Shown here piece by piece: positions 26,268 to 35,993 of a stretch of 64,000 nt of DNA. A program made the translations under genes and the position numbers. The first letter of the stretch is position 1. Every line of letters starts with the position of its first letter. The notes below the pieces were generated by a model. That model saw only the letters and a program-made list of their open reading frames with translations, did no database searches and was not told the DNA's origin. The DNA comes from Beijerinckiaceae bacterium (GTDB taxonomy: Bacteria > Pseudomonadota > Alphaproteobacteria > Rhizobiales > Beijerinckiaceae). The stretch lies in contig JAPZUD010000002.1 of NCBI GenBank assembly GCA_027533425.1, forward strand, positions 124,001 through 188,000, in the 5' to 3' direction.

Positions 26268-26651
26268 ATGAGAGCTCTTGTATTTTCGGTCGCTGCGCTT
26301 GCCCTGACGCCGTTCGCGGCCAAGGCCCAGGATGCCGAGGCCGGCGGGCGGGTCTTCGCCCAGTGCCGCACCTGCCACCAGATCGGTGAAAACGCGAAGA
26401 ATGGCGTCGGTCCCCAGCTGAATGGCCTCTTCGGCCGGAAGGCGGGCTCAATCGAAGGCTATTCCTATTCCAATGCCTACAAGGCGCTCGACAAGGTATG
26501 GAGTGTCGAGAACTTCACGGTCTATATCAAGGATCCGCGCGGCGTGACGCCCGGTACCAAGATGGTCTATCCGGGCCTGAAGGACGAGACGCAGATCAAG
26601 AACCTGATCGCTTTCCTCAGCCAGTACGGCGCGGACGGGAAGAAGAAGTAA
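26268..26651 (+). CDS. cycA: Cytochrome c2 (periplasmic electron carrier)
   Basis: A 127-residue class I c-type cytochrome with a signal peptide (cleavage after AAKA, residue 20). The haem-binding CRTCH is at 33-37, and the distal methionine is probably Met99 in PGTKMVYPG. The mature size of about 107 residues fits the mitochondrial-type cytochrome c2 group that reduces the photo-oxidised reaction centre and also serves respiration. It follows hemA by 81 bp, closes the photosynthesis run, and is followed by a strong terminator. CGAGGAAATGCC precedes the ATG. Confidence 0.93.
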   Translation: MRALVFSVAALALTPFAAKAQDAEAGGRVFAQCRTCHQIGENAKNGVGPQLNGLFGRKAGSIEGYSYSNAYKALDKVWSVENFTVYIKDPRGVTPGTKMVYPGLKDETQIKNLIAFLSQYGADGKKK

Positions 26652-26709
26652 GCCCGCGGTCGACGCCCGCCTGGCGGGTTGTCGCACTCCGGTTGACGGA
26701 CGGATGACG

Positions 26710-26747
26710 ATCCGGCTCAATGGAAAACGAGCCGGATTTTCTTTTTT
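26710..26747 (+). terminator. Rho-independent terminator after cycA
   Basis: A nine-base perfect stem (ATCCGGCTC at 26710-26718, GAGCCGGAT at 26729-26737) with a 10-base loop is followed by a T-rich tail TTTCTTTTTT. It ends the puh-hemA-cycA transcription unit 60 bases after the cycA stop. Confidence 0.9.
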
Positions 26748-26819
26748 CTGTCGCAAACTTCAGACACGGCTAGGGGAAAAGTCAGGCTTGGTCGCCTTGG
26801 AACCGGATCGGGGGATTTG

Positions 26820-27200
26820 ATGGAAAAGCTGAAGCAATTCGTCCAGGACAACCTGATTCTTTCGATGTTTGTGGTGAGCGTGATGACATCGGTCGTGACG
26901 GTCAGCGTGCTGACGCCCAGACAGGTTGTCGGCCCCGCCGGTCCGCAGGGGCCTGCCGGTCCGGCTGGACCTGCGGGCCCGGCCGGCGCACAAGGTCCTG
27001 CCGGAGTGCAGGGTCCTGCCGGAGCACAGGGCCCGGCCGGCGAGCGTGGTCCTGCTGGCGAACGTGGTCCTGCTGGCCCGCAAGGGCCTTCGGGAGATCG
27101 TGGCCCGGCTGGCGTTGCAGGGCCTGCAGGCCCTGCCGGGCCGCAAGGGCCTGCCGGAGAACGGGGTCCGCAGGGCGAGCGTGGTCCGGCCGGCGGCTGA
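26820..27200 (+). CDS. Membrane-anchored collagen-like protein
   Basis: A 126-residue protein. Residues 13-33 form one hydrophobic helix ([20 protein letters not shown]) and everything after residue 40 is an uninterrupted series of about 29 Gly-X-Y triplets, mainly GPA, GPQ, GER and GAQ, ending GPAGG. Pro is common at X; Ala, Gln, Arg or Asn-free residues sit at Y. It would form a type II membrane protein with a trimeric collagen-like stalk and no globular head. It lies between the cycA terminator and an opposing operon, so it is probably transcribed alone. Function unknown; surface adhesion or spacing are guesses. Confidence 0.8.
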   Translation: MEKLKQFVQDNLILSMFVVSVMTSVVTVSVLTPRQVVGPAGPQGPAGPAGPAGPAGAQGPAGVQGPAGAQGPAGERGPAGERGPAGPQGPSGDRGPAGVAGPAGPAGPQGPAGERGPQGERGPAGG

Positions 27201-27207
27201 TCGCTGC

Positions 27208-28287
27208 TCAGGTCAGGGCGCCGCGCGCCTCGACGTTGGTCTGGCCCACAATCTCTTCGCCGCGAACGAAGACGAGGCTTCCAACGACATTGACGACCGG
27301 GCAGACATGGTTGGGAATGACCCGGACAATATCGCCCACTTTCGGCCGGTCATTGCAGCGCGAGAGGTCGAGGAAACCATGTTCCTCGGCGAAGCGGGCC
27401 AGTTCCGCCTCCGGATGCTCCAGAATATGGCCATAGCCTTTCAGGCCCCAGCCGGTATCCGTGGTGAAGACCTTCGACCCCGCATCGAGGATGCCGCGCT
27501 CCGGACCGCCGCGGCTGACGACGGTGGTATAGATCATCAACGCGCAATCCTCCTGACGGGCAAAGCCGGCCGCCATCATCATCCGGTCGTTGAAGATCGA
27601 GGTGCCGGCACGGTGCTCGGTCTGGCCATCGATGGTGCCGAGCGTGAGGAGGTTCGGCGTGCCGCCTGAAGACAGGGTTTCGAAGGTGATGCCGTGTTCG
27701 GCGAGCCCTTCCCGCACGGACTGCACAAAGGCATTGGTCGTGGCCGCGGCATCTTCCGGCGGATAGAGCATCAGCCCCTCAAAGACCAAACCGGGTGTCG
27801 CCACGATCTGCCGCGCGAGGGCGATGGCCTCGCCCGGCGTTTCGACACCGGCGCGCTTGCGCCCGGTATCCACCTCGACGCGGACGAAGAGCGGGCGTCC
27901 GGCCTGTGCCGCTGCCCGGCCGAGATTCTCGACCACGAGCGGGTTATCGGCCGCGACGCGCATCGTGACGCCCTGCATCAGCCGGGCAAGGCGGGCCATC
28001 TTCTCGTCGCCGAGGAGATTGTAGGAAATGAAGATGTCGTCGGCGCCGCCGGCCGCCATGGCCTCGGCCTCGCCGATCTTCTGGCAGGTGATGCCCTTCG
28101 CGCCGGCTTCGAGCTGCCTCTGCATCAGGTCGACGGATTTATGCGTCTTGATATGCGGCCGGTTGGCAATGCCCTTCGCATCGCATACCGCCTGCGCCTT
28201 GGCGATGTTCCGATCGACCACGTCGAGATCGACCACGAGTTGCGGCGTGCCGAATTCCTGCGTGATGCGCGACTTCAGATCGGCCAT
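27208..28287 (-). CDS. PLP-dependent D-threonine aldolase/DSD1-fold enzyme
   Basis: A 359-residue fold-type III PLP enzyme of the D-threonine aldolase, D-serine dehydratase and 3-hydroxyaspartate aldolase group. The PLP lysine is in RPHIKTHKS near residue 48; the C-terminal NHVCPVVN supplies the His and Cys of the divalent metal site typical of this group. It probably cleaves or dehydrates a beta-hydroxy or beta-substituted D-amino acid. It is the last gene of the long catabolic operon, three bases after ridA, which would remove the reactive enamine product of such chemistry. Confidence 0.85.
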   Translation of the reverse strand: MADLKSRITQEFGTPQLVVDLDVVDRNIAKAQAVCDAKGIANRPHIKTHKSVDLMQRQLEAGAKGITCQKIGEAEAMAAGGADDIFISYNLLGDEKMARLARLMQGVTMRVAADNPLVVENLGRAAAQAGRPLFVRVEVDTGRKRAGVETPGEAIALARQIVATPGLVFEGLMLYPPEDAAATTNAFVQSVREGLAEHGITFETLSSGGTPNLLTLGTIDGQTEHRAGTSIFNDRMMMAAGFARQEDCALMIYTTVVSRGGPERGILDAGSKVFTTDTGWGLKGYGHILEHPEAELARFAEEHGFLDLSRCNDRPKVGDIVRVIPNHVCPVVNVVGSLVFVRGEEIVGQTNVEARGALT

Positions 28288-28290
28288 GGC

Positions 28291-28752
28291 TCAGCCTTTC
28301 ACCAGCAGGATTGCCTCGATCTCCACCGCCATGCGGTTGGGCAGCGAGCCCATGCCCACGGCCGAGCGGGCATGGCGGCCGGCATCGCCCAGGACATCGA
28401 CCAGAAGGTCGGAGCAGCCATTGATCACCTTGGGATGATCGGCGAAATCCGGCTCGGCATTGACCATGCCGAGCAGCTTCACCACGGCCTCGATGCGGGC
28501 AAGATCGCCCAAGGCGGCCTTCGCCACGGCCAGCAATTGCAGGCCGGTCAACCGGGCTTCCTGATAGGCCTCCTCGATCGAGATGTCGCGGCCGAGCCGG
28601 CCGGCGCGATAGGTGCCGTCGGGGCGCTTCGGGCCCTGCCCGGAGAGGTAGAGCAGATTGCCGGCGAAGCGGTAGGGCACGTAATTCGCCACCGGCACGG
28701 GCACGGGCGGCAGGACCAGGCCGAGGCTGGCGAGGCGCTGTTCGGGGGTCAT
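28291..28752 (-). CDS. RidA/YjgF family enamine/imine deaminase-like protein
   Basis: A 153-residue protein starting at ATG 28752 (MTPEQRLASLGL), overlapping the amidohydrolase stop by ATGA. It has the YjgF chorismate-mutase-like pattern: FAGNLLYLSGQGPKR, ARLTGLQLLAVAKAALGDL, and C-terminal VEIEAILLVKG. The family arginine near residue 105 of RidA is replaced in this subfamily by RSAVGMGSLPNRMAVEIE. RidA proteins hydrolyse enamine/imine intermediates released by PLP enzymes, fitting the two PLP lyases in this operon. Confidence 0.85.
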   Translation of the reverse strand: MTPEQRLASLGLVLPPVPVPVANYVPYRFAGNLLYLSGQGPKRPDGTYRAGRLGRDISIEEAYQEARLTGLQLLAVAKAALGDLARIEAVVKLLGMVNAEPDFADHPKVINGCSDLLVDVLGDAGRHARSAVGMGSLPNRMAVEIEAILLVKG

Positions 28753-29909
28753 GCCGTCACCTTCGGAAAGCGGCTCGAGCGCTTCGGATGCCACCATTTG
28801 CCCTTCAGCACCACGCCCTCGGAGACGATCTTCTGGTTGCCGATCAGATGTTCGCCGGTGACATCGACATAGTCGAACTTGCCCTCGCGCACGGTCAGGA
28901 TGGTCGCATCGCCCAGCGCGCCGACCTTGAGTGAGCCATATTCCGGGCGCTTCAGCATCATGCCCGCATTCGCGGTCGAGGCTTTCACCACCTCGTAGAG
29001 GCTGACGCCGAGGCAGAGGAATTTCGACATCGTTGTCACCTGGTCAAAGGCCGGGCCGTTGATGCAGAGCTGGTGGACATCCGAGGAGATCGTATCCGGC
29101 ATGAAGCCGTTGGCCAGCATGGCGCGCGTCGTCTTGAAGGCGAAGGAGCCCTTGCCATGGCCGATATCGAACAGGACGCCACGCTTGCGGGCCGCGAGCA
29201 CAGCCGGCTTGACCGTACCCTGCGCCGTGGCGGGGGAGTTCGGGAAGGGCCGGAAGGCATGGGTCAGCACGTCACCGGGGCGGAGCATATCCAGCACCTC
29301 CTCGTAGGAGGGCGGCGGATGGTCGATATGGCACATCAGCGGCATGCCGACTTCCTCGGCCACCTGCAGGGCGATATTGAGCGGCGCGGTGCCCTGCTCG
29401 CCCGAGGCATGGAGGCCGACGCGGACCTTGATGCCGACGATGAGATCGCGGTTGGCATTGGCCACCTCGGCGCAGCCAATCGGGTTCATCATCCTGAGAT
29501 CATGACTTTCCCCCACCATCACGCGCTTGTCGAAGCCGTAGATGCCGGCATGGCTGACATGGAGATAGGCGAGGATGCGGGCCTGGCTGTGCTCGATGAC
29601 ATGGGTGCGGAATCCGGGCCAGTTGCCCGGGCCGGCCGAGCCGGTATCAACCGACGTTGTCACCCCCGAAAGACGGCAGAATTCATCGGCATCGATGCCG
29701 AGCGAGGTGCCGCCCCAATAGACATGGGTGTGCATGTCAATCAGCCCGGGCGTGACGATATAGCCCGAGACATCGCGGATCTCCTTCGCGCCCTTCAGGT
29801 CCTTGCCGAAGCCGGACACCTTGCCGTCGGTGAAGGCGACATCGAGGATGCCGTCATGTTTCTGCGACGGGTCAATGACCCGGCCGCCTTTCAGGATCAG
29901 ATCATGCAT
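28749..29909 (-). CDS. Amidohydrolase/deacetylase family metal-dependent hydrolase
   Basis: A 386-residue amidohydrolase-superfamily TIM-barrel enzyme. The metal-binding HxH is in LIDMHTHVYWG (near residue 57). Further ligand candidates are His in LHVSHAG, HIDHPPP and the aspartate in ISSDVHQ. The start MHDLILKGG at 29909 has GGGAGGACGCC before it. The sequence resembles the group that includes Agrobacterium Atu3266, which removes N- or O-acyl groups, more than true dihydropyrimidinases. Its substrate here may be an acylated or cyclic amino-acid derivative. There are 77 bp to the upstream D-carbamoylase. Confidence 0.85.
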   Translation of the reverse strand: MHDLILKGGRVIDPSQKHDGILDVAFTDGKVSGFGKDLKGAKEIRDVSGYIVTPGLIDMHTHVYWGGTSLGIDADEFCRLSGVTTSVDTGSAGPGNWPGFRTHVIEHSQARILAYLHVSHAGIYGFDKRVMVGESHDLRMMNPIGCAEVANANRDLIVGIKVRVGLHASGEQGTAPLNIALQVAEEVGMPLMCHIDHPPPSYEEVLDMLRPGDVLTHAFRPFPNSPATAQGTVKPAVLAARKRGVLFDIGHGKGSFAFKTTRAMLANGFMPDTISSDVHQLCINGPAFDQVTTMSKFLCLGVSLYEVVKASTANAGMMLKRPEYGSLKVGALGDATILTVREGKFDYVDVTGEHLIGNQKIVSEGVVLKGKWWHPKRSSRFPKVTA

Positions 29910-29986
29910 GGCGTCCTCCCTGGGTTGCGCCTGTCGGGAATGGTTTCTCGTCATGGCCAGCCCGGCCCGGCCATGACCTGATCGGC

Positions 29987-30934
29987 TCAGTCCGGCAGCA
30001 CCGCGCCCTTGCGCTCGACAATCATCCGGTATTGCGCGGGTTCGCGGTGGCGGGCGAAATTGAAGGTGGAATTCCTGTAGCTCCGGCCAAGATCGAGATC
30101 GCAGCGCGCGACGACGAGTTCGTCCTCGCGCGTTACCGCCTGGGCGACGATCTCGCCGGTCGGCGCGATGATGCAGGAGCCGCCGATCATCTCGCAGCCT
30201 TCCTCGACGCCGCATTTCGCCACGCCGATGACCCAGCTGGCATTCTGGTAGGCGCCGGCCTGCATCACGAGATGGTTATGGAAGTCGCCGAGCCGGTCAT
30301 GGTCAGGCGCCGGCGGGTTATGGACCGGCGTGTTGTAGCCAAGCAGGATCATTTCCACGCCCTGCAGGCCCATGACGCGATAGCTTTCCGGCCAGCGTCG
30401 GTCATTGCAGATCATCTGGCCAAACAGGCCGGAATGCAGGTCAGCGCCCGCCCGGACAACCGGCCAGGAGAGGTTGCCGACCTCGAAATAGCGCTTCTCC
30501 AGATGCTGGAAGGCGCGCCAGGGCTCATGCTCGGCATGGCCGGGCAGATGGATCTTGCGGTATTTCGCGACAATCCGGCCGTCCTTGCCGACAAGGATCT
30601 GCGTGTTGAAGCGGCGGGTCCGCCCCTCCTCCTCCGTAAGTTCGGCATAGCCGAGCGTGAAGGCGAGGCCGAGTTCGCGGGCGGTGGTAAAGAGCGGCGC
30701 GGTCTCGTTGGAGGGCATCTCGCGCTCGAAGAAGCTGTCGATCTCGGCCTGATCCTCCATGAACCAGCGCGGGAAGAAGGTGGTCAGCGCCAGTTCGGGG
30801 AAGGCAACGAGATCGCAGCCATTCCGGGCGGCCTCGCGCATCAGGGCCACCATCCGCGCGACGACATCGGCACGGCTGTGGCTGCGCTGGATCGCGCCGA
30901 GCTGGGCAGCGCCAATCGTGAGGACACGGCTCAT
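29987..30934 (-). CDS. N-carbamoyl-D-amino acid hydrolase-like nitrilase-superfamily enzyme
   Basis: A 315-residue CN-hydrolase. The Glu-Lys-Cys triad is at Glu47 (FPELALTTFF), Lys127 (YRKIHLPG) and Cys176 (MICNDRRWPE). The ICNDRRWPE and GYNTPVHNPPAPDHD stretches match Agrobacterium D-carbamoylase, known to convert N-carbamoyl-D-amino acids to D-amino acids, CO2 and ammonia. It starts at ATG 30934, overlapping the stop of the PLP lyase gene by four bases. Substrate specificity in this operon is not proven; carbamoylase activity is strongly suggested. Confidence 0.9.
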   Translation of the reverse strand: MSRVLTIGAAQLGAIQRSHSRADVVARMVALMREAARNGCDLVAFPELALTTFFPRWFMEDQAEIDSFFEREMPSNETAPLFTTARELGLAFTLGYAELTEEEGRTRRFNTQILVGKDGRIVAKYRKIHLPGHAEHEPWRAFQHLEKRYFEVGNLSWPVVRAGADLHSGLFGQMICNDRRWPESYRVMGLQGVEMILLGYNTPVHNPPAPDHDRLGDFHNHLVMQAGAYQNASWVIGVAKCGVEEGCEMIGGSCIIAPTGEIVAQAVTREDELVVARCDLDLGRSYRNSTFNFARHREPAQYRMIVERKGAVLPD

Positions 30935-32043
30935 CCCTCGACCTCCTCCGGCGTACGGCCGACAATCGCCGTGTAGACGACGGGATCTGTGGCCCCTTCC
31001 GTGCCATAGAACAGGATGCGGGATGTGGCGTCGATGCCGAGCGCTGCCCGCCATTCCGGATGGGCGCAGACCTGCCGGAACCCGGCCAGGCCGGCTACGC
31101 CGGATTCGCCGCCAACCACGCCTTCCTCGGCCAGCCGGCGCATGGCAGCCGCGGCATCGCCATCCGTGACGGTCATGAACGCATCGGCGCCGGGATCGAG
31201 GATCGTCCAGGCGAGAATCGAGGGCTCGCCACAGGCGAGGCCGGCAATGATCGTCTCGAGATCGCCGGTCACGTTGGTGATGGTGCCGGCCCGGGCGCTG
31301 GCGAGCAGGCAGGCGGCGTTTTCCGGCTCGACGACAACCATTTTCGGCCGCGCCGCGCCCAGTTTTTCCCAGCGATAGGAGAGCACCGCGGCGGCAATGC
31401 CGCCGACCCCGCCCTGCACGAAGACATGGGTCGGCCTGCCGCCCTGTTCCTCGACTTCCATCGCGAGCGTCGCATAGCCCTGCATCACATCCCGCGGGAC
31501 ATCCTCGTAGCCGGGCCAGGAGGTGTCGGAGACGATCTGCCAGCCGTTCCGGGCGGCAGCCTCGGCCGAGGCCCGTACCGAGGCATCATAGTTGAAGCCC
31601 TCGCGGACAACCTCGGCCCCATAGGAGCGGATAGCCTCCGCCCTGCCCTCGCTGACGCCCTCATGCACATAGATGACGGCGCGGATCCCGGCCCGCCGCG
31701 CGCCCCAGGCCACGGCCCGGCCGTGATTGCCATCGGTGGCGCAGGTGACGGTCAGCCCCTCGCGGCCGCGTTTGGCCACCAGCCGGTCCACCGCATAGGC
31801 GCCTCCAAGGGCCTTGAAGGAGCGCAGGGTGAAGCGCTTGCCCTCGTCCTTGTAGAGGATTTCGGCGACGCCGGCCTCCCGCGCGAGGGCGGGCAAGGTG
31901 CGAAGCGGCGTCGGCGCATAACCCTGCCAGCGGCGGATGGTCTCCCGCGCCTCCCGGGCTCCGGCCAGCGAGAGGATAGCCTGGAATTCCGGGCCGTAAG
32001 GGCGGGCCCGGTCGAGATGCGGGTTGGGCAGGAAGTCAGGCAT
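30931..32043 (-). CDS. Diaminopropionate ammonia-lyase-like PLP enzyme
   Basis: A 370-residue fold-type II PLP enzyme. The predicted Schiff-base lysine is Lys77 in LRSFKALGGAYA, the same residue number as in E. coli diaminopropionate ammonia-lyase. Other signatures are TDGNHGRAVAWGAR, QGGVGGIAAAV (phosphate-binding Gly loop) and a C-terminal ILFYGTEGATDP. DAPAL turns 2,3-diaminopropionate (D or L) into pyruvate and two ammonia. I chose ATG 32043 ([11 protein letters not shown]), overlapping the upstream ABC ATPase by eight bases. It is somewhat shorter than the roughly 400-residue E. coli enzyme. Confidence 0.88.
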   Translation of the reverse strand: MPDFLPNPHLDRARPYGPEFQAILSLAGAREARETIRRWQGYAPTPLRTLPALAREAGVAEILYKDEGKRFTLRSFKALGGAYAVDRLVAKRGREGLTVTCATDGNHGRAVAWGARRAGIRAVIYVHEGVSEGRAEAIRSYGAEVVREGFNYDASVRASAEAAARNGWQIVSDTSWPGYEDVPRDVMQGYATLAMEVEEQGGRPTHVFVQGGVGGIAAAVLSYRWEKLGAARPKMVVVEPENAACLLASARAGTITNVTGDLETIIAGLACGEPSILAWTILDPGADAFMTVTDGDAAAAMRRLAEEGVVGGESGVAGLAGFRQVCAHPEWRAALGIDATSRILFYGTEGATDPVVYTAIVGRTPEEVEG

Positions 32044-33036
32044 CAGGGGTTCCGGACGGCTCTCCGGCCGCTTCGACAAAATGGCAGGCGGCGACATGGT
32101 GGTTGCCCACCTGGCGCAGGGCGGGTTCCTCGCTGCGGCAGCGATCGACCACGAAGGGGCAGCGCGTGTTGAACCGGCAGCCCTTGGGCGGGTTGATCGG
32201 GCTCGGCACGTCCCCCTTGAGGATGATGCGCTCGCGCCGGATTTCCGGGTCCGGCACCGGCACGGCCGAGAGCAGCGCCTTGGTATAGGGATGCTGCGGA
32301 TTGGCGAAGATCGCCTCGCGCGGGCCCTTCTCGACGATCTTGCCGAGATACATCACCGCAACGCGATGCGTCATATGCTCGACGATGGCGAGATCATGGC
32401 TGATGAAGAGCAAAGCAAGGCCGAGTTCCTGCTGCAGGTCGCAGAGGAGGTTGACGATCTGCGCCTTGACCGAGACATCGAGCGCAGAGACGGCCTCGTC
32501 GCAGATGATGAGATCCGGCTCGGCTGCCAGGGCCCGGGCAATCCCGATCCGCTGGCGCTGACCGCCGGAAAACTCATGCGGCCAGCGATCGATCGCATCG
32601 GCCGGCAGGCCGACCTTCTCCATCAGGGCGCGCAGCCGGGCGTCGATCTCGGCCCGTGTCTTCAGCAGGCCGAAATTGGTGATCGGCTCGGCAAGGATAT
32701 CGCGGACGCGCATCCGCGGGTTGAGCGAGGAGAACGGGTCCTGGAAGACCACCTGGATCCGCTGGCGCAGGGGCCGCAGCGCGGAGGGCGAGAGATCGTC
32801 GATGCGCTGGCCGTCCAGCACCACCTGGCCGGAGGTCAGGTCGAACAGGCGCAGGATCGCCTTGCCGACGGTGGATTTGCCGCAGCCGCTCTCGCCGACC
32901 AGCGACAGGGTCTCGCCCCTGGCGATCGAGAACGACACCCCGTCGACCGCGAAGACATGGCCGGTCACGCCGGACAGGATGCCGCCCCGGATGGGAAAAT
33001 GCTTCTTGAGGTCGTTGACCGCGAGGATGGGCTGGT

Positions 33037-33040
<4 letters not shown>
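32036..33040 (-). CDS. Peptide/opine-type ABC transporter ATP-binding protein (DppF-like)
   Basis: A 334-residue ABC ATPase with Walker [10 protein letters not shown] (near residue 48), Q-loop, signature [16 protein letters not shown], Walker [13 protein letters not shown] and the C-terminal oligopeptide-transporter extension ([15 protein letters not shown], a Cys-containing region that in relatives can hold an iron-sulfur cluster). It starts at ATG 33040, overlapping its partner ATPase by ATGA. It energises uptake through the two permeases of this operon. Confidence 0.94.
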
Positions 33041-34029
<989 letters not shown>

Positions 34030-34031
34030 GA

Positions 34032-34955
34032 TCAGAGCCTTTTCGCCATGCGCGGATCCAGCGCGTCCCGCAGGCCATCTCCGACAAGATTCACCGCCAG
34101 CACGGTCACCGACAGGAAGATGGCGGGGAAGACGATGATATGCGGCCGGACCTGCCAGAGCGTGCGGCCATCGGCCATGATGTTGCCCCAGGTCGGCACG
34201 GTCGGCGGGATGCCGGCCCCGATGAAGGAGAGGATCGCCTCGACGATCATCGCACTGGCGCAGATATAGGTGGCCTGCACGATCATCGGTGCCAGCGTGT
34301 TCGGCAGGATATGGCGGAAGATCAGCCGCGGCATCCGGGTGCCGGCCGCGATGGCGCCATCGACATAGGGCTGCTCGCGCAGGGTGAGGACCACGCCGCG
34401 GACCAGCCGTGCCACGCGCGGGATCTCGGCGATGGTGATCGCGATGATGACATTCTGCATCGAGCCGCGGGTCAGGGCCATCAGCGCGATGGCGAGCAGG
34501 ATCGGCGGGATCGACATCATGCCGTCGATCATCCGCATGATCAGGCTGTCGGCCCAGCGGACCATGCCGGAGACGAGGCCGATCACGAGGCCGGCAATGG
34601 AAGCCAGAATCGCCACCGAGAAGCCGACCATCAGCGAGACACGGGTGCCATAAAGCACGCGGGAATAGATATCGCGGCCCAGCATGTCGGTGCCGAACCA
34701 GTATTGTTCCGAAGGCAGGCGGGTGCGCCGCGCGGGCGAAAGCGCGGTCGGATCCACCGTGCCGAGGAATGGCGCGAAGACGGCAAGGAAGACCATCAGC
34801 GCGAGCAGGAACAGGCCGAAGGCCATGGCCGGGTTGGTGCGGATGAAACCGAGCACGCCCTTGCGCGGCGTTCGGGCCGGCAGGATGTCCGGCAGGACAG
34901 GCGCCACGGCAAGGCGGGATTCATCGACAGGGGGAAGCGGTCCGGGCGGGGTCAT
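34032..34955 (-). CDS. Peptide/opine-type ABC transporter permease (DppC-like)
   Basis: A 307-residue inner-membrane permease with a long cytoplasmic N-terminus, one helix at about 45-65, then five more, and the EAA loop [20 protein letters not shown] that contacts the ATPases. The motif [20 protein letters not shown] is characteristic of DppC/OppC. It ends two bases before dppD-like and starts three bases after the DppB-like gene's stop. Confidence 0.94.
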   Translation of the reverse strand: MTPPGPLPPVDESRLAVAPVLPDILPARTPRKGVLGFIRTNPAMAFGLFLLALMVFLAVFAPFLGTVDPTALSPARRTRLPSEQYWFGTDMLGRDIYSRVLYGTRVSLMVGFSVAILASIAGLVIGLVSGMVRWADSLIMRMIDGMMSIPPILLAIALMALTRGSMQNVIIAITIAEIPRVARLVRGVVLTLREQPYVDGAIAAGTRMPRLIFRHILPNTLAPMIVQATYICASAMIVEAILSFIGAGIPPTVPTWGNIMADGRTLWQVRPHIIVFPAIFLSVTVLAVNLVGDGLRDALDPRMAKRL

Positions 34956-34958
34956 GGC

Positions 34959-35900
34959 TCAGTACCGGATCCGCGGGTCAAGCAGGGTGTAGATGATGTC
35001 GACCACGAGATTGATGAGGACATAGACGAAGGAGAACATCAGCACGACACCCTGGATGACAGGATAGTCGCGGCGCAGGATGGCATCGACCGTCAGGCGG
35101 CCAAGACCGGGAATGGCGAAGACGCTTTCCGTCACCACCGCGCCGCCGATCAGCAGCGCGATGCCGATGCCGATCACCGTGACAACGGGGATCGCGGCAT
35201 TCTTCAGCGCGTGGATGAAGAGGATACTCGGCTGCGCGAGGCCCTTCGAACGGGCCGTGCGGATGTAATCCTGCTGCAGCACCTCCAGCATCGAGGCGCG
35301 GGTGATGCGGGCGATCAGCGCGATATAGACCATGCCGAGCGTGACGGCCGGCAGGACGAGGTTTTCCAGCCAGGGGCCGAACCCGGCCGAAAGCGGCGTG
35401 TAGCCCTGCACGGGGAACCAGTCGAGTTTGAGGGCAAACACATAGGCCAGCAGGTAGCCGACCACGAAGACCGGCACCGAGAAGCCGAACACGGCAAAGG
35501 CCATGGCGACGCGGTCGATCCAGGTATTGGCCTTCCAGGCGGCGATGACGCCCATCGGCACGGCGATGAGAATCGCGAAGAGCAACGTCACCACCATGAG
35601 GCTGACCGTGGGCTCGATCCTTTGGGCGATAAGCTGCGTCACCGGCAGCGAGGTGAAGATCGACGTGCCGAGATCGCCCTGCAATACGCGGAACAGCCAT
35701 TCGGCAAAGCGCACCAGATAGGGCCTGTCGAGGCCGAGGCCGGCGCGGATGCGCTCGACATCGGCGGGGCTCGCCTGATCGCCGGCAATGACGGCGGCCG
35801 GATCGCCCGGCGCGATATACAGCAGGGAAAAGACGAACAGCGCGACAAATCCCATGACGGGAATTGTCGCGATGATCCGCCGGACGATGAACGCAAGCAT
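34959..35900 (-). CDS. Peptide/opine-type ABC transporter permease (DppB-like)
   Basis: A 313-residue six-helix permease beginning MLAFIVRRIIATIPVMGFVA, the standard DppB/OppB start, followed by the PGDPAA motif and the EAA loop YIRTARSKGLAQPSILFIHA. It pairs with the DppC-like subunit to form the channel. The gene is separated from the upstream binding-protein gene by 93 bp holding a strong hairpin. Confidence 0.94.
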   Translation of the reverse strand: MLAFIVRRIIATIPVMGFVALFVFSLLYIAPGDPAAVIAGDQASPADVERIRAGLGLDRPYLVRFAEWLFRVLQGDLGTSIFTSLPVTQLIAQRIEPTVSLMVVTLLFAILIAVPMGVIAAWKANTWIDRVAMAFAVFGFSVPVFVVGYLLAYVFALKLDWFPVQGYTPLSAGFGPWLENLVLPAVTLGMVYIALIARITRASMLEVLQQDYIRTARSKGLAQPSILFIHALKNAAIPVVTVIGIGIALLIGGAVVTESVFAIPGLGRLTVDAILRRDYPVIQGVVLMFSFVYVLINLVVDIIYTLLDPRIRY

Positions 35901-35934
35901 CGGCGATTAGATCCTCGCAACGGAGAAGGAGCCG

Positions 35935-35976
35935 AAGCGCGGACCCTGCCCTTGCGGGCAAGAAGGATCCGCGCTT
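35935..35976 (-). terminator. Intra-operon hairpin between binding-protein and permease genes
   Basis: A nine-base perfect stem (AAGCGCGGA at 35935-35943 with TCCGCGCTT at 35968-35976) encloses a smaller stem-loop (TGCCC-TTGC-GGGCA). There is no T-tract on either strand, so it is more likely an mRNA-stabilising or attenuating structure than a full terminator. It would allow more binding protein than permease, a common arrangement for ABC importers. Confidence 0.6.
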
Positions 35977-35993
35977 CCCCGTACCTGTCGGCC

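Noticed and set aside
26930-27200. Short direct repeats in the collagen-like gene as a CRISPR or satellite array
   Set aside because: The units are nine-base, in-frame Gly-X-Y codons without spacers; they are explained by the protein repeat.
34684-34992. Small plus-strand frames around the permease genes
   Set aside because: They overlap confirmed permease genes on the other strand and lack ribosome-binding sites.
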